DNA of 64,000 bases from Amyelois transitella. Lineage: Eukaryota; Arthropoda; Insecta; Lepidoptera; Pyralidae. Of the stretch, positions 30,435 to 43,072 are shown piece after piece; the stretch's first letter is position 1, and each line of letters starts with the position of its first letter. The notes below the pieces were generated by a model that did not search any database, was not told the origin of the DNA, and was given only the letters and a program-made list of their open reading frames with translations. The position numbers and the translations under genes are program-made. Where the stretch lies: NCBI RefSeq assembly GCF_032362555.1, contig NC_083506.1, forward strand, positions 7,115,501-7,179,500, read 5' to 3'.

Positions 30435-31470
30435 GTCAGCGCTGCGACGCGCCGCGCGCCGCCACCGCCGCCGCCCCGCGCCGCGCCATCGCCCGCCTCG
30501 GCCCGCGCGACACCGACCCCCGCCTCCCGATCCGCACTCCCGCCTATTAGAATCTATCAAATATGAGCTCAAAATTAAATTCTTCTACGGTTTTCATAAA
30601 TCGAACTTTTGTTCACGACCGCTCGCCGACGGCCACGCGTGCCGTCCGATCCTGGAGCATCGCCGGTCGCGCCGCGTATGTTCTTCGAGTTACGGCGTGT
30701 TTTTGAGCATTGTTGTGCTGCGGAGTGCGGCCGACCGTGGGGCAGCGGAGCCGCCGGTGTGCGGACTGGCGGAGGCGCCGCGGACGCGCAGCCGCGCTGC
30801 CGCCGCCGCCCATTCAAGCGCCGCCGCCCGCTCCCGCCGGCGCGGTGCACGATCCCGACCTTGCGTCTCCCTCGCAGCCTGCACGCGGTCCACTGGCTGC
30901 TGCTGCCCGGCTCTGGCCCGGACAACCAATCCCTCTACGTCGTAGTAGTATTCACACACGCTCTCCGCACTTCTTTGCTTACACTCATTAACGTAATTAA
31001 TTTCCATTAAAAAATATAAATTCATATTTAGTATTGTTTTACGTGCCATTGTAGACAAAGTCCCATTTTTCCAAATATAAAGTTTCTTACTAATATCTAG
31101 GTCATTCATGTCAGCTTGATACGATAATGTCATTTGATGCACGAGTAGTTTGTTGGTTAACGGTTAAAATGCGTGTGCATTGGAAAATTATTTTCAGGAT
31201 TGAATTTACAAATGTTAGAATAGCCTAAACCTGGACATAGCATCTATATCATCAGGCTTGCTTGCATGGCGGCATAGCTCTCATCGATGTTATTGCACCG
31301 TTTATTTGGGTTGAGGGTCGTGATGGGTTTTCAAAATCTAGCGATTAGAGAGGTTCAAGTATTGTGGTGAGTTCAGAGGCTGCGGGGCCGCGGTGCGGTC
31401 TAGGCGCGGGGATGCTGCGCGCGATGCGATCAATGAGGCCGACCCCTCCCCGCTACCCACTCAACTCCCC
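30435..31470 (-). promoter_or_regulatory. GC island upstream of alpha7
   Basis: The interval 30360-30940 is a CpG-rich island running from the alpha7 first coding exon upstream on the minus strand, and a second GC-rich block lies at about 31375-31460. It gives spurious long open frames in several frames on both strands. Its position argues for 5'UTR and promoter DNA. I could not place a transcription start. Confidence 0.5.
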
Positions 31471-34400
31471 AAGCTAACACCTACGAATTCTCGAACTCGA
31501 ACATTTACTTCCATGATATCAGCTGACTGACGTGACAGGCGCAAATGAAAAAGGGACATTCGTTAGGCGTTTAACGGCAGAAATGGAGCGTTTCGTACCA
31601 TCCTACGTCATTTCAAACCCACGCTTGACGTTCATCTCATTTTCAATTAAATTTTTCATTAAATATTCCAAAACATTATATAAATGAACGTTGGGAAGGA
31701 ACTTGTGTTTAGTTTTCGCTGAAGAAAAGTTTGTTAAATTTTTTTTTGATGATACATCAGAATAATGGTATATTTATAAGAATAATGGTATATTTATACG
31801 TTTTTATTAGCAGCGCAAGTTTAAGAAGCTTTACGTGTCTAATAAATTTACCAATATAAAATAATATAAAAGTTGTTGAGTTTTAACCACTATTAAATCA
31901 AACATAGATTTAAATAAGCTTAATAATAGTACAAACTCGAACATAACTTTTGTGTTTAAATTTGCATAGGTATCCTTCTCAAATTATATATTTTGCTTAA
32001 TCCTTTTACTTAAAAACTGGATGTTGAAGTATATTATGATGCTGATAATTGTTTGTGTGTCGTCAAAAAAAATAAACCAACTTATGTAAAATTTACACGA
32101 TCTCAAAACCTCAAAAACCACCAACAAAAAGTTATTTGCTTTCATTTGATAAATCATCTTGGTAATTTTATATGTAACAAAAAAAAGAAATGTTTATTAC
32201 AAAAACAAAAGTGACTGATTATAACCTGAGTTGCGTCCGTTCATCGATTGCTCAGAATTTAATTCCGATTGCATGTTAGCTTGTACTGTACAAGCCAATC
32301 AGTAATTAATCGATTTTAATACACGGCTGACCCATTACTCGCTATGTTTCATTGTATTTGCAAATCAAAACGAGTAGTAGATAGTAATATGTAACGCTTT
32401 GAAGGATCTTTTGAAAATTGAACTAAGGGTTTCGAGACGTTGGGGTTAATTTTTAGTGTATTCCTCGAACGGGATGCTAGCTTAATTGGTCGCATTCTAT
32501 AAAAAGAGGAGTAAATTTAAATGTAAAAAAGAATATTTCGCATCAAAACTGTACATCCAAAGTTGAAACTAAGGGATCAGCTACACTGCTGTGATGGTGC
32601 TTTATCTTTTTTAAAGCACAATTATCAAGAAGTATGTGATAAGTAGATATTTTAGTATAGCAATTATTATACAATCAGGATTATATTTCAAGTTGTTATT
32701 TTTTATTATTTTAAAATAAAAACCTTTTAAATTGATAGTACGTGGCCAATAGGAAGAAAAACAAACACAATAAATTAAGATTTATTTTGAAGGACTAAAT
32801 AATAAATGAAATGGCTTAGCACTCGCCTGTTTTTACTTTATTTTGTATCGAAAAACAATGCGGTTTACCTAAAAAGCGTTTGATGATGTACCTAATCATT
32901 CCACTCATAGCACAGATGTTGACGAGAGAAAACGTGTGCAGAGACTACATGTTTTCAACCCGGAGTACACGCGCCCCAATAACCTTGTGTTGGAAATGTT
33001 AGAATTATAGAAGTAATCAACAGTAATCGCACAACTGAATGTTTTTGAATTTTGTGCCGGAATAGAATTTTCAACTCAATGAATGTATCAATTTATTTCA
33101 TCAATACTAATTCCATCTAAATAATAGAAAATTTATAGTTTAGGATTGAACTTTGTTTGTTTACTTTTGAGTTGAATAATTAGCACGCGATAATTTTTTT
33201 AAATGTCTTATGTATAAGAATTTAATTTTTAATGTATCTTTAATGTGAAATGGCATATAACTGGGTTTTACATTTGCCATCATTAATATATCGTCCTGTG
33301 GAAAATACAAATAAAATAAATATTAGATTTCAAATTCAAAGGCATGCTATTTTTGAAACAAATCCAATCACCATAAGGTAACGAAGCTGAATTCGTTTTA
33401 GTTGATATTTACAATCACAATGGTTCTTAGAAAATGGAGACAATTATATAGGAATTTGTAGCGTGAACACTTGATTCGATGAAACGACTGCTTCGCTCGA
33501 GTGGCATCGAAAGAGATATGTAATTAATTACTCTTGTAATTATTTGATAATTTATGATATAAAATTAGGACTGCAGTAAAAATTTGGGTCACTAATAGTT
33601 GTTAAAATATATAAATATTTCAAAATAAAAAATGTTATTGTAAAAACTTGGTGATGAAGAATTGAAAAAAAAAAGTTTTACTAGAATAGACAAAATGTAA
33701 ATACATTTTACCAAACCAAAACAAAATCAGTAAACAATTAAACATATAGCTATCCTTAAGGTATAATAAAAATCACACACACGCGCACATCAGCCATTGT
33801 TACCTTAGTAGAAAAATAAAAATAATTTATTTACCTGGTAATAAAGAAAAGTGTTAGTGACAAGCAAGCACCTTTGTAATCGTTTCACGCGACATTAGTC
33901 TCAGACACGAGTGGCCGCGCGCCCTCACTCGACACGCTTGTATTTCTCTCGTAAATAACTAGGCTCGTATTTAATTAATAAGTTAAACGGTAAATTTTCT
34001 CATAGAAATCAAACTTTTCATTCGCATGAGTGAAGTGTCTCTTACCTGTTTTATCGGCGCGGTTTGTAGTCACAGACATCAGAATTTAATTAAGACTATG
34101 GGTACCCCCGCAGTTTCACCCATGTAAAGAATCACTTAAATTTCCATACCCGTGGGAGTTCCGGGAAATTCTAAGAAAGGAGCATTTAAATGAAAAATAA
34201 CGTACTACGGATAGCATGAATGAATCAAGGATACACAGTCTTAAATACTTTGTGAAACCTATAACATCTTTTTAGGTCATGTAGAGTGTCATGCCCATAA
34301 CTAAGAAATCAAACGCAGCAATGTGTGAGTATTTTAAAATCTTTAAGTATTCCTGTAAAACTAAAACCCAGTTCGTAATTATGGCCTTAACGCAGAAACA

Positions 34401-37400
34401 GATTCATTTTAATGTCTAGGTTTCTTTCATAAACCACTAAGTATTTCAAACTAGTTAGGTATAATTATAAACTGGTTGCGAAATTTGATTTTGAAAGTGG
34501 CTGAATGGTACCTTGAATAGGTACGGAAATGTCTTTTATTAAACTTTTCTTTAAATCGGCATTCAAAACCATATGCTACACACAAAAATATTCATAAAAC
34601 CGAAATAAAACTGAAATAAGAATTAAAAAAAATAATGGATGGAACAGATGGAAGGCTTTATTTATACGATTCGCTTACTTTACTATGTAAAATGAGTCTA
34701 CAACTTTAACTGGGTTTCAACTTAAAAGTACTTCGTAAACCTGATTATCTTATAGGGAATGTATAGGCTATTATTATTATCATCACCACAATAATTCATT
34801 GTAAAAATGTCCTGCCCAAAGAGACGTTTATTTATGCTGCTCAAAACAAAGTTGCTTAAGTCTCAGTGGAGCATACTCTGCTTTTCACTTAATCTTCTAA
34901 ACATTAAAAAAAGAAGAGGGTTTATAGCATAGTGGTAACATTGTTTAATGTGAATGAACATTTGACATAATTTATTTTTATTAAGCTTATAATTTACTTT
35001 TTTTAACAAATAGCTATAATGCTGTAAGAGTAGAGAACTTTTTACCCATAGTTTTCTACGAGCTTCCATACAAATTTTTCTAGTTTGTTCGAAGTTAATC
35101 AATTTGAATGAAAAGCGTGAGATATTAAAATATGGAAAATAGTTGATCATAATAAGGTTTTTGCTGAAAACCCTTTATGAACCTGAATAGTAAGAAACAG
35201 TCGTATACAGGTCTCTTTTTTTTTAAACTCTCTTTGCAAAGTTGATATTTCCTGTACACTGCTGATACATCGTCTATCCCTGAGGCTTGTTTGTATTTAG
35301 TATCCGTTGGTCAATAATAGTTTATCGGTAAAATTTAATCCACCTATATGTATATAGAATAAACCATTATTGGTCTTAGAGCCGTCATTAATTTAACAAC
35401 AATACGGGAAGCAACAATGCTATCGCTAGAGTTCACGATCCTGCACTGTCTATATTAGGCGCTGGATATGTATGGTAAATGGCAAATGTGTTTCCAACCA
35501 GGAAGTTTTCGGAACAGAGAAAGCGCCCAAGGAGTGCGGCGTTGAATAGACCACTAAGAACAAAAGCGTTCATTTACTAGAAACTAGGCGAAATAATGAA
35601 CGTACTATGGTGAAATGTCAAAAGTAAAGGTTAAAAGTTACGAGTGCACGGCCGACTCAATAGAATGAACTTCCCTGCTGTCGTAACAATTTTTTTTCTG
35701 TTGGCCACTTTAAAAAATCTATTTAACTATCATCGGCAATCCAAGTAAAGCTTAAATTACTTAAGCCTCCCTCTGATCTCAAGCATCAGCAAATGATGAA
35801 AAAATCTGATCCTTTTTAAATGCGCTACAATCGTTATGATGGTAAACTGATATGGCAAGTAGAAAGATGAACTAGCTAACTTTCCTCTTTATTGCAAAAA
35901 GAGAAGAGATGGACCAGGACCCTTACAAGAACTTTCAGAAAAACCCATAATGTTTTGGAAGCAATACTTATTAGGCCATTAAGATTAATAAGTTTCATTG
36001 CTACTATTAAAACATTTCCAGGTTGGGATTCGCTGATCTTTTCCATTCTGTTCTTGATGAGTTAAAGTGACGGTCCGCTAGGCAGCATAAAGGTCGTCGC
36101 TTATTGACGAATTTACTTGTGATATGACAAAGTTTGAAAAGCTTTGTTATTTATTTAATATTACTTATCCTTTGATTGATTTCGTCACCCACATCAATAT
36201 TTTTTTTCTAGGAGAGTAGAGTCATTAATATTCTGTATTTTTTAGTAGCTTTACTCTTCGCTTCATATAAATTTCGTGAATAGTCACCAATAAGTCTAAA
36301 ATAGTTTTCATTGTCTATTAAATTAGGTAGGTGCGCAAGCAGTTGCATATTCAGAGTAACGTGTAAATTCATCAAAAAAAGAACAGAACAATTTTATGTA
36401 TGTACCTTCTTACATTATTTAGGAGAGCGCGTTTTCTTACGCGACGCATCCTATCCTTTATGCCGTGCCGTGCTTATGCCGTCATTACAGAACCTCGCTA
36501 AACAATACGCATGGTAACATTGACAGATGGATACCGGAGAATTTTCAAAAATATTAATCTTAATATATTGTCTAGCTGGCAAAGACTTAATCATTAATGA
36601 TTTATTTCCTTTGTAAAACATAAATAATGATGAAGAGATCGTGAGAACTGTAGCGATTGCGACAAGTGACATTTCTAGTTTCATTTGTTTGCTGACTGAG
36701 AAGATTCTGGCTGCTTTTTTGTTACATTCATCCAGCATTCGAGAAAGAGTATAGTAAGGGATGCCACTGACTTCATCATGGCTAGATTTGTCTGTTTTCT
36801 CAGAAATCAGACAAATCTATTTTGTCATATTAAAACAATTTTGCCATATATATGCAAAATGCTAACGTGCTTTACCCAGTTTTATTTTATCATACTTAGG
36901 TATATTCTTTGAAAATTCATGATTTCAAATTATGCAAAGCTATAATAAAAATTCGAATTAAATTAGTTATTGACATCTTGTTCACTACTAAGTTTTCCTC
37001 TTGATTGATAAATGCATGTTATAAGTTTGTTTTGCATTTATGGGCGTGGACATCGCGTGATCAACTATTCCTTGCAAAATAGTGAGTGTAAAGACTAGAC
37101 AGATATTTATTTCAAAAATATGCTTAGCCACAAGTTCATCATCTTGCTGGCGTTACCAGGTTCCGTCCTCACTTCTCAAGAGAGGAACTCTTATGACCAC
37201 GATCGCCGTGAGGATAGGAATTTTGTGACTGCTTGATCTTTTTGAAGGTTTTGCAATCTGTGAAAAGCAATAAAAATATGGTATTCATAATTTACCTTTG
37301 TCATAATAGGGTCGTTTTTGAGTACCTATAACCATTATCCATAATTATAGATCAAAGTGAGACAGCTAGGTAAGTGGAGTCTAATATAAAGCTATGGGCT

Positions 37401-38396
37401 GGTGCTGAGAAACATTTGAATATTATATTTTACCACAATGCATTTCTAAATTATCTTTATTTTGTGAAATGACCGCTCACAAATTGCACATTATAGGTCA
37501 TACGAGTGCAAGCGACCATTAATGCATTCCCGCAGATTGCCTCACAGCGAAACCGAGCATGGAAACTATTACACGTTTTTTTAATTCTGGCGAAATTTTA
37601 TAAAACGATTTTATCTACGCATTTAAGTGTACAGCCTATTGGCCTCATTTGGTGTGTTGGTTTCAGTAGACTGATAGATGATGATACATTTGTAGTGCTA
37701 ATAATAACATAAGCGAAATCTGTAACAGAATACACATTGTAACAATTTAAAATGAAATCTTAAAAAACAATAAGTTTTAGGCTGATGTCTTGGACAATAA
37801 GAATACAAGTTCACAAACACTACCTTAATACAAATAGAATAAATACTGAATATCTATCTATTCATGAATTTTGACAAGCCATATCATATCTTTACTGGGA
37901 ATCGCGGGAACTGTAGTTTTAACGGGATGAAAGGTACCCTAAGTCCTTTTCCAGACTCTTAATTTTATATACGCTTAATTTTAAGAAGATTATTCAGTAG
38001 ATAACGCATATAAAAAACAAACAAACTTACACATTTATAATATAAGTTAGGACTTTCAATTGTTTTTAAGATTGGGCTAAGCTTTCTCTTCTTCCATTTG
38101 ACACTTGAATACTTTTTCTTTTTCAAATACAAAATTAAAAATAAATATTTAAGATACCGTAAACTATAAAGTCAAGTCAAGGGTCCATTTCCATGATTGG
38201 AATGTTTCATGGATGGGTAAAGGGATACCAACCATTCATATTGAATTGCAATTTTATGAATGTACGACTAGGTAGCTTCGGCAATATAACAAAATAACGA
38301 AATTATAGAACTGAAGTTAATTCTTACTGGCCTTCTTAATTTTCTCCTTCTATTTTGTAAAAAGCAATTATATCCATTTACTCGTATAAGCGAATA

Positions 38397-38471
38397 AGGC
38401 CACGTTTCGTAATATGGATTAATGATGGAATTGTGGTTCAAATAGTGATAGGTCGCTAGCTCATCGCCTTA
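38397..38471 (+). repeat. SINE-like family 1, internal fragment
   Basis: It retains the middle of the family, with 'aatgatggaattgtggttca' and 'aatagtgataggtcgctagc' followed by 'tcatcgcct'. Both ends are missing. Confidence 0.7.
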
Positions 38472-39214
38472 CGTCTTTCCCTTGATTAAGCTGAAACATG
38501 ACATGAAAAATTAGCAACCTTGCAATTTTTCCTGGTCGAAGAGAGACATTTGATTTCATGTCTTCAATATTCTTCACTGATACCATAAACAAGACCTGCC
38601 GTCAATAACCATAAGATTTAATGTTAAATCAAAGAGGTTAATTTATTCTATGCATACAAAAGCGTCATCAGAACTTTGCCATCAAAGTATCAATTTATGA
38701 TAAGGTTATGGTTTTAGATAGACCTCATTAAAGTTAGGGTTAGTGTAGTGTATATGTGTTGTGTGGTTTTCGGCAATTTTGAATACGACCTACAATTTGT
38801 AAAAGGTGTCGTTCCAGATAAATTAGGGAATAACCACTTGCACTTTCCTTGTTAATAGGGCAACGGTGGTAAGGTCGGGTTAAGAGAGAAAAAATCCAAT
38901 ACAGGCTTTTATGAGACGAGAATGAGAGTGATGTTGGATTCAAAAAGAGATAGAACAGAAAGAAAATGGAATGTATTTTTATTCTGTTTTCTTATTATTT
39001 TATGTTAGTGTGACCGAATCGGCTGGGTCGCGCTGATTACTTATTGATGACTGCGGCCCAATTCTCCACGGCTGATAAATTTCACCCAAATTGTATCATT
39101 TATATTTAAAAAATCTATCAGGCTCTGCTGAAAATGTTAATAGCCATAATGGCTTACACTTGCTGAAAAGGTAATCTGGTAAATATGTATTAACAAAATT
39201 TATTTTGGTATTTG

Positions 39215-39282
39215 TTTTACGACATCCACGGGTAAGAGATAGAGTGGTCCTTTTATATTAAAGTGCCGGGAACCACACAGCA
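39215..39282 (+). repeat. SINE-like family 1, 3' end fragment
   Basis: Only the last segment is present: 'ttttacgacatccacgggta', then 'gagatagagtggtcctttt' and 'tgccgggaaccacac'. Confidence 0.75.
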
Positions 39283-40992
39283 TATTATATGTATTACTCA
39301 AATTAATAAACGATATAGAAGATCGTGACTGTCAAAGATACTATCTGCCTGATTTAGGCATTTGATGGGATGTCAATGTCGACTGGAAACTTTCCATTGA
39401 TGGCGAACAGCATTCGAACAATGGTAAAATAAAATAATAATCGTTTATAAAAAAACAAGTAGCAAACTTTGATCGGAAACTGTTATAAAGCGAAAACCTC
39501 GAGCATGTATTGACTGTCTTATCTCGTCATAAGTTTCAGTTAACCTTTCATTGTAGTGTTAAACCTTTTTCAAAAGTAGGGTGTAATGTTGATGCGTTTG
39601 TATGAATATTTGTATAAATGTATGGACCAATTTTAATGTTTTTTATTGGAAAATGTGACGATGGTGAAAAGATTTTGCTACGTTGATTTGACAGTCATCA
39701 GAACATATTATCATTTTGACTTTATGCCAGGAGAGGACCCGGGGTTCGCTGAATACAATGATTTTAATTGTGGAAGGTTTAATCCCCAAGTTCCCGCGAT
39801 CAATATTTTGCTATTGCCTGAACTTCAATTGTATCATATCCTGATATATCCGTGCAAATATTCGAGCTACGTTTTGCACATCTCACGATAAATGTCGTAA
39901 CATCGAGTGACGGGGGAGCGTGTAATCACAAGGGCAGAAACCGCACACTCTGCCACAGCGAAAAGCGCCGTGCTTCAAAACTTATCTAGTTTCGCAACAA
40001 GTCCGCAATGTAAAATTATGAGTAAACAGATGATTCGGTTTTTTATATTTAAAAATAGAAATAGATTTATTAGTTAACTTTATGACGTCGCACCTTAATG
40101 TTAGTACAAAATGATTAAAAATGACATACAAAATGATTAATTTTAGAGAAATTTACTAAGTTAGCCACAACCTTCTCCAAAAGCAGAAGTATTAAAGAAT
40201 AGAAGCAGCGCAACATACCATATTTCAGCACTTTCTCCACTTCTCATTGTAAGTGGGCCGGCAGATATAAAACCCGAAAAGAGTGTTATCTTTTCGCGAT
40301 TGACCATTTTGACCACTATGCAGCTATCTAAGTAACGTTAATATTCTGTACTTTTTTTATTTTATATCTGTAGTCCGCAGTCGTGCTGGTATAAATTTCT
40401 CTTGGCGCGCCCAGTCACTCTCCTAGCAAATGGGAATATAATTATGTAGTTAAAGACCTCATAAAGGCCGCTATTTTGTTATGAAGTGCTACAGTTATAA
40501 AGCTTCTGGCATTTATGAGACAGGAAAATTTAAACAAATAGGTATTAGAGTATTAAATTTCCCTTTTATGAAATTAATAACATGTTCAACTTTAACAACG
40601 AAGAGTTAAAAAGTTTTCCTATTGAAATATATTATAAGAAAATTATTTTTCCAATGTTTAGAAATAGGCATGGCAGGTGACAATTGCTTGTATTTCGGCC
40701 ATAGGCGGTTGTGATTACTAAGCTTTATATTTTACAGTATATTAAATTAAGCTATTTGATATAATGCCCTAACTAAATTGTGTGAAAATTCTCAAAATAT
40801 TGTAGTCAAAAGTTGTCTCTCAGGTGAATTGTGTTTTGTAGTTTAGTCGGTCTTATCGAGTTAGATAAACTAATTTAACTATTGTCGACGTAATGCTGAA
40901 GACAATTTGAAGAAGGCCAAGAACGGTCTTGTAGCCATGGCCATAAAATAAAATAAAAACAAATCAAAATACATACGTACGTATGTATATAG

Positions 40993-41083
40993 TCACGTCT
41001 TTATTCCTAGTGGGGTAGACAGAGCCAACAGTCTTGAAGATAGGTCACATTCAGCTGTTCGGCTTAATGATAGAATTGAGATC
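40993..41083 (+). repeat. SINE-like family 1, 5' end fragment
   Basis: It begins 'tcacgtctttattcctag' and 'tggggtagacagagccaaca', then breaks off after 'ggcttaatgatagaattgag'. It is preceded by a 20-bp palindrome around ACATACGTACGTATGT. Confidence 0.75.
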
Positions 41084-41694
41084 AACAATTGTCGTAAAAA
41101 CTGAATGAGATATCTCGTGATCGGAGGACTGGAAATTATCAGGCTCAGAGTTTGTATTGGCATTCAATATGGCAATGTTGCCAGTCTTCTGATCACATTC
41201 CTACAGGTTGAGGCTATGCAGGGACTGTACAATTTGTCAATTAAGTTTGTAATATTTTTTTAATCGATTCAAACTAGATACTTACAATGTACACGAGCTG
41301 AATCGACTCGCGCTCGCCAAGTACGAAATGGCGTAGATTTTCATTAGTCCCAAATGAGAAAAATGTTGCTCGACACGTTTTCCTTGTTTAGATATAATAT
41401 TGTAGAAGTAACCTAACATATCACAGCAAATGCTTGCGTAATTCAATTTCAATTTCAAATAATTTACAAGAATATTATGAAATAAAATGTTAAAAATATA
41501 ATTCTATTCCTAATAATTAAATTGATTGTGTAATTTTTACTGAGCAAAATAAAAAAAAATGCTTCCACCATAGCAATTTTTATCCGTATGTAATTAGTAA
41601 ATTACAAAAAAGGACAGGTTAAGAGTACCTACCTAAACTGATGATTTTGCATGTAGAGTTATGAATGTGGCTGAAACGAAAGAAGTACCAGTGA

Positions 41695-41765
41695 TCGTGG
41701 CAAGTGGAAAGATGTAGTCTTTTCTTACCCTTCCGGGAAAGAGATGTGATTTTACGAGTATGTAT
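41695..41765 (-). repeat. SINE-like family 2 fragment
   Basis: This is the reverse complement of a 'ttcccggaggggtaggcaga', 'gactacatctttccac' type sequence. Plus-strand relatives are at 45548-45590 and 60750-60800. Confidence 0.5.
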
Positions 41766-42759
41766 GGACGAACGAACTTAGAGGTTCGGATACTTTTTCA
41801 GCGGGATTGTATTAAGTTATGATTATGAGTCTATAGATATAACGTCGATAATATAGTACCTATATATAAAAAAAAGGATTTGTAATAAGTAAAGATTTTC
41901 CGTTATTCCTGTTCCTGGAATTCTTGGAAATCCGTCTCTAGAACTTTACAACATTTCTCAAGAAACATATACTTATGACAAATTTTAGTTTTATACACCC
42001 AGAAGGTTCGACTGTGCGTTGCTATAACATAACTTAGTCAGAAACAAGAGTTTTAAATATATTTAGTAATTCTAATACAATTCCATAACTAAAGTAATTA
42101 ATAAATACTTTAAAAATAATGTGAATGCCAGCTCATGCCAATATATTGCCGTTAGAGAAACTTAACTTCATCTCAGTGTGGTTCAGATATTTCGGATTGC
42201 TTTGATCAGCTAACTCAATTTAGCGATAGCCTACTGTTTCACGTTTTATAGGCACCTTCAATAATTGAATTAACTGTGAATTGTCCAACATGACAAGACG
42301 GAAAAATGGTTGCTACTTTTATCGCTTATATTATCTTTGCACAGGGAATTGGCACCGTGGAACTTTCACTGTCTTTCAGTCTGTCAACACCTTTAAAATT
42401 TCTCGAAAACTTTTCAATCATGCAGAATGATACCAGAGATTTCTTCGATTTTATTTTACGCGTTTGAGATACGTCTCTATTCTAGTACATGGTCGTCTTG
42501 ATAGAGAAGCCAGCGAGGAACGAGGCATAAAAAGTGTTACGGAATTACCTAATGCAATTAGACATGTTGACCTGGCTTCATACTGAACTGAGACGTTGAT
42601 TATAACTCACGTTCATGTCACAAAAATATGTGCCGTGCGTCGTCGTATATAAAATTATTTTCGTAAAAAATATACCATTGGAGATTCATCTGGTACCGAT
42701 GACATAGAAATGTGAAACTTTCTTATAGATCGAATGCGGCATGGTGTCAAGTGCTATTA

Positions 42760-43072
42760 TGGCCAAGACAGTGGCAGGGCGGCCGGTGGCGGCGCGGTGA
42801 GAGCGCGGCCCGGTTGCGACCGGTCGGCCCCACTGCCGGCGTGCGCGCACACGCCGCTCTGCGCCGCCGACGTCGCGACGCTCGTCCGCGCTGCGCCTGA
42901 GTCTACTGCCGCGCCTCCGCACTTTAGCGTTGCAATCGCGCTTTACAAAATCGCAAATTCCTGAACGATGGACTAACAACTATGTTTTGCATCAGTGTTG
43001 GACAGTTCTAACAGTGCTTGGTGGCTGTAAATGCGTTTCTAAAATACTTGGTGTTTTAACGAAGACTAAGGG
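42760..43072 (+). promoter_or_regulatory. GC island with candidate initiator and noncoding exon
   Basis: About 42765-42930 is strongly CpG-rich. An arthropod initiator TCAGT occurs at about 42992, and a strong donor (AAGG then GTGAGTG) lies at 43072/43073, giving a possible 80-nt noncoding first exon. A second GC-rich block runs 43160-43310. The nearest plus-strand gene is the PDZ gene, whose first coding exon starts with a splice acceptor at 54713. The link is inference. Confidence 0.35.

Larger units (their letters stand above)
31471..42759. other. Gene-poor intergenic DNA
   Basis: I recognise no gene over 11 kb. It holds a two-copy 20-bp-scale tandem repeat at 31758-31799, a repeat fragment with 'acccgtgggagttccgggaaa' at about 34105-34170, SINE-like family 1 pieces at 38397-38471, 39215-39282 and 40993-41083, and a second SINE-like fragment on the minus strand at about 41695-41765. 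The 81-codon open frame at 39646-39891 has no recognisable features. Confidence 0.6.

Noticed and set aside
30323-31142. Six overlapping open frames on both strands in GC-rich DNA
   Set aside because: They arise from lack of AT-rich stop codons in the CpG island, show only Arg/Ala/Pro-rich sequence and no domain, and overlap the alpha7 first exon.
39646-39891. 81-codon open frame in intergenic DNA
   Set aside because: No signal peptide, domain or neighbour supports it; its length is within what chance gives in 64 kb.
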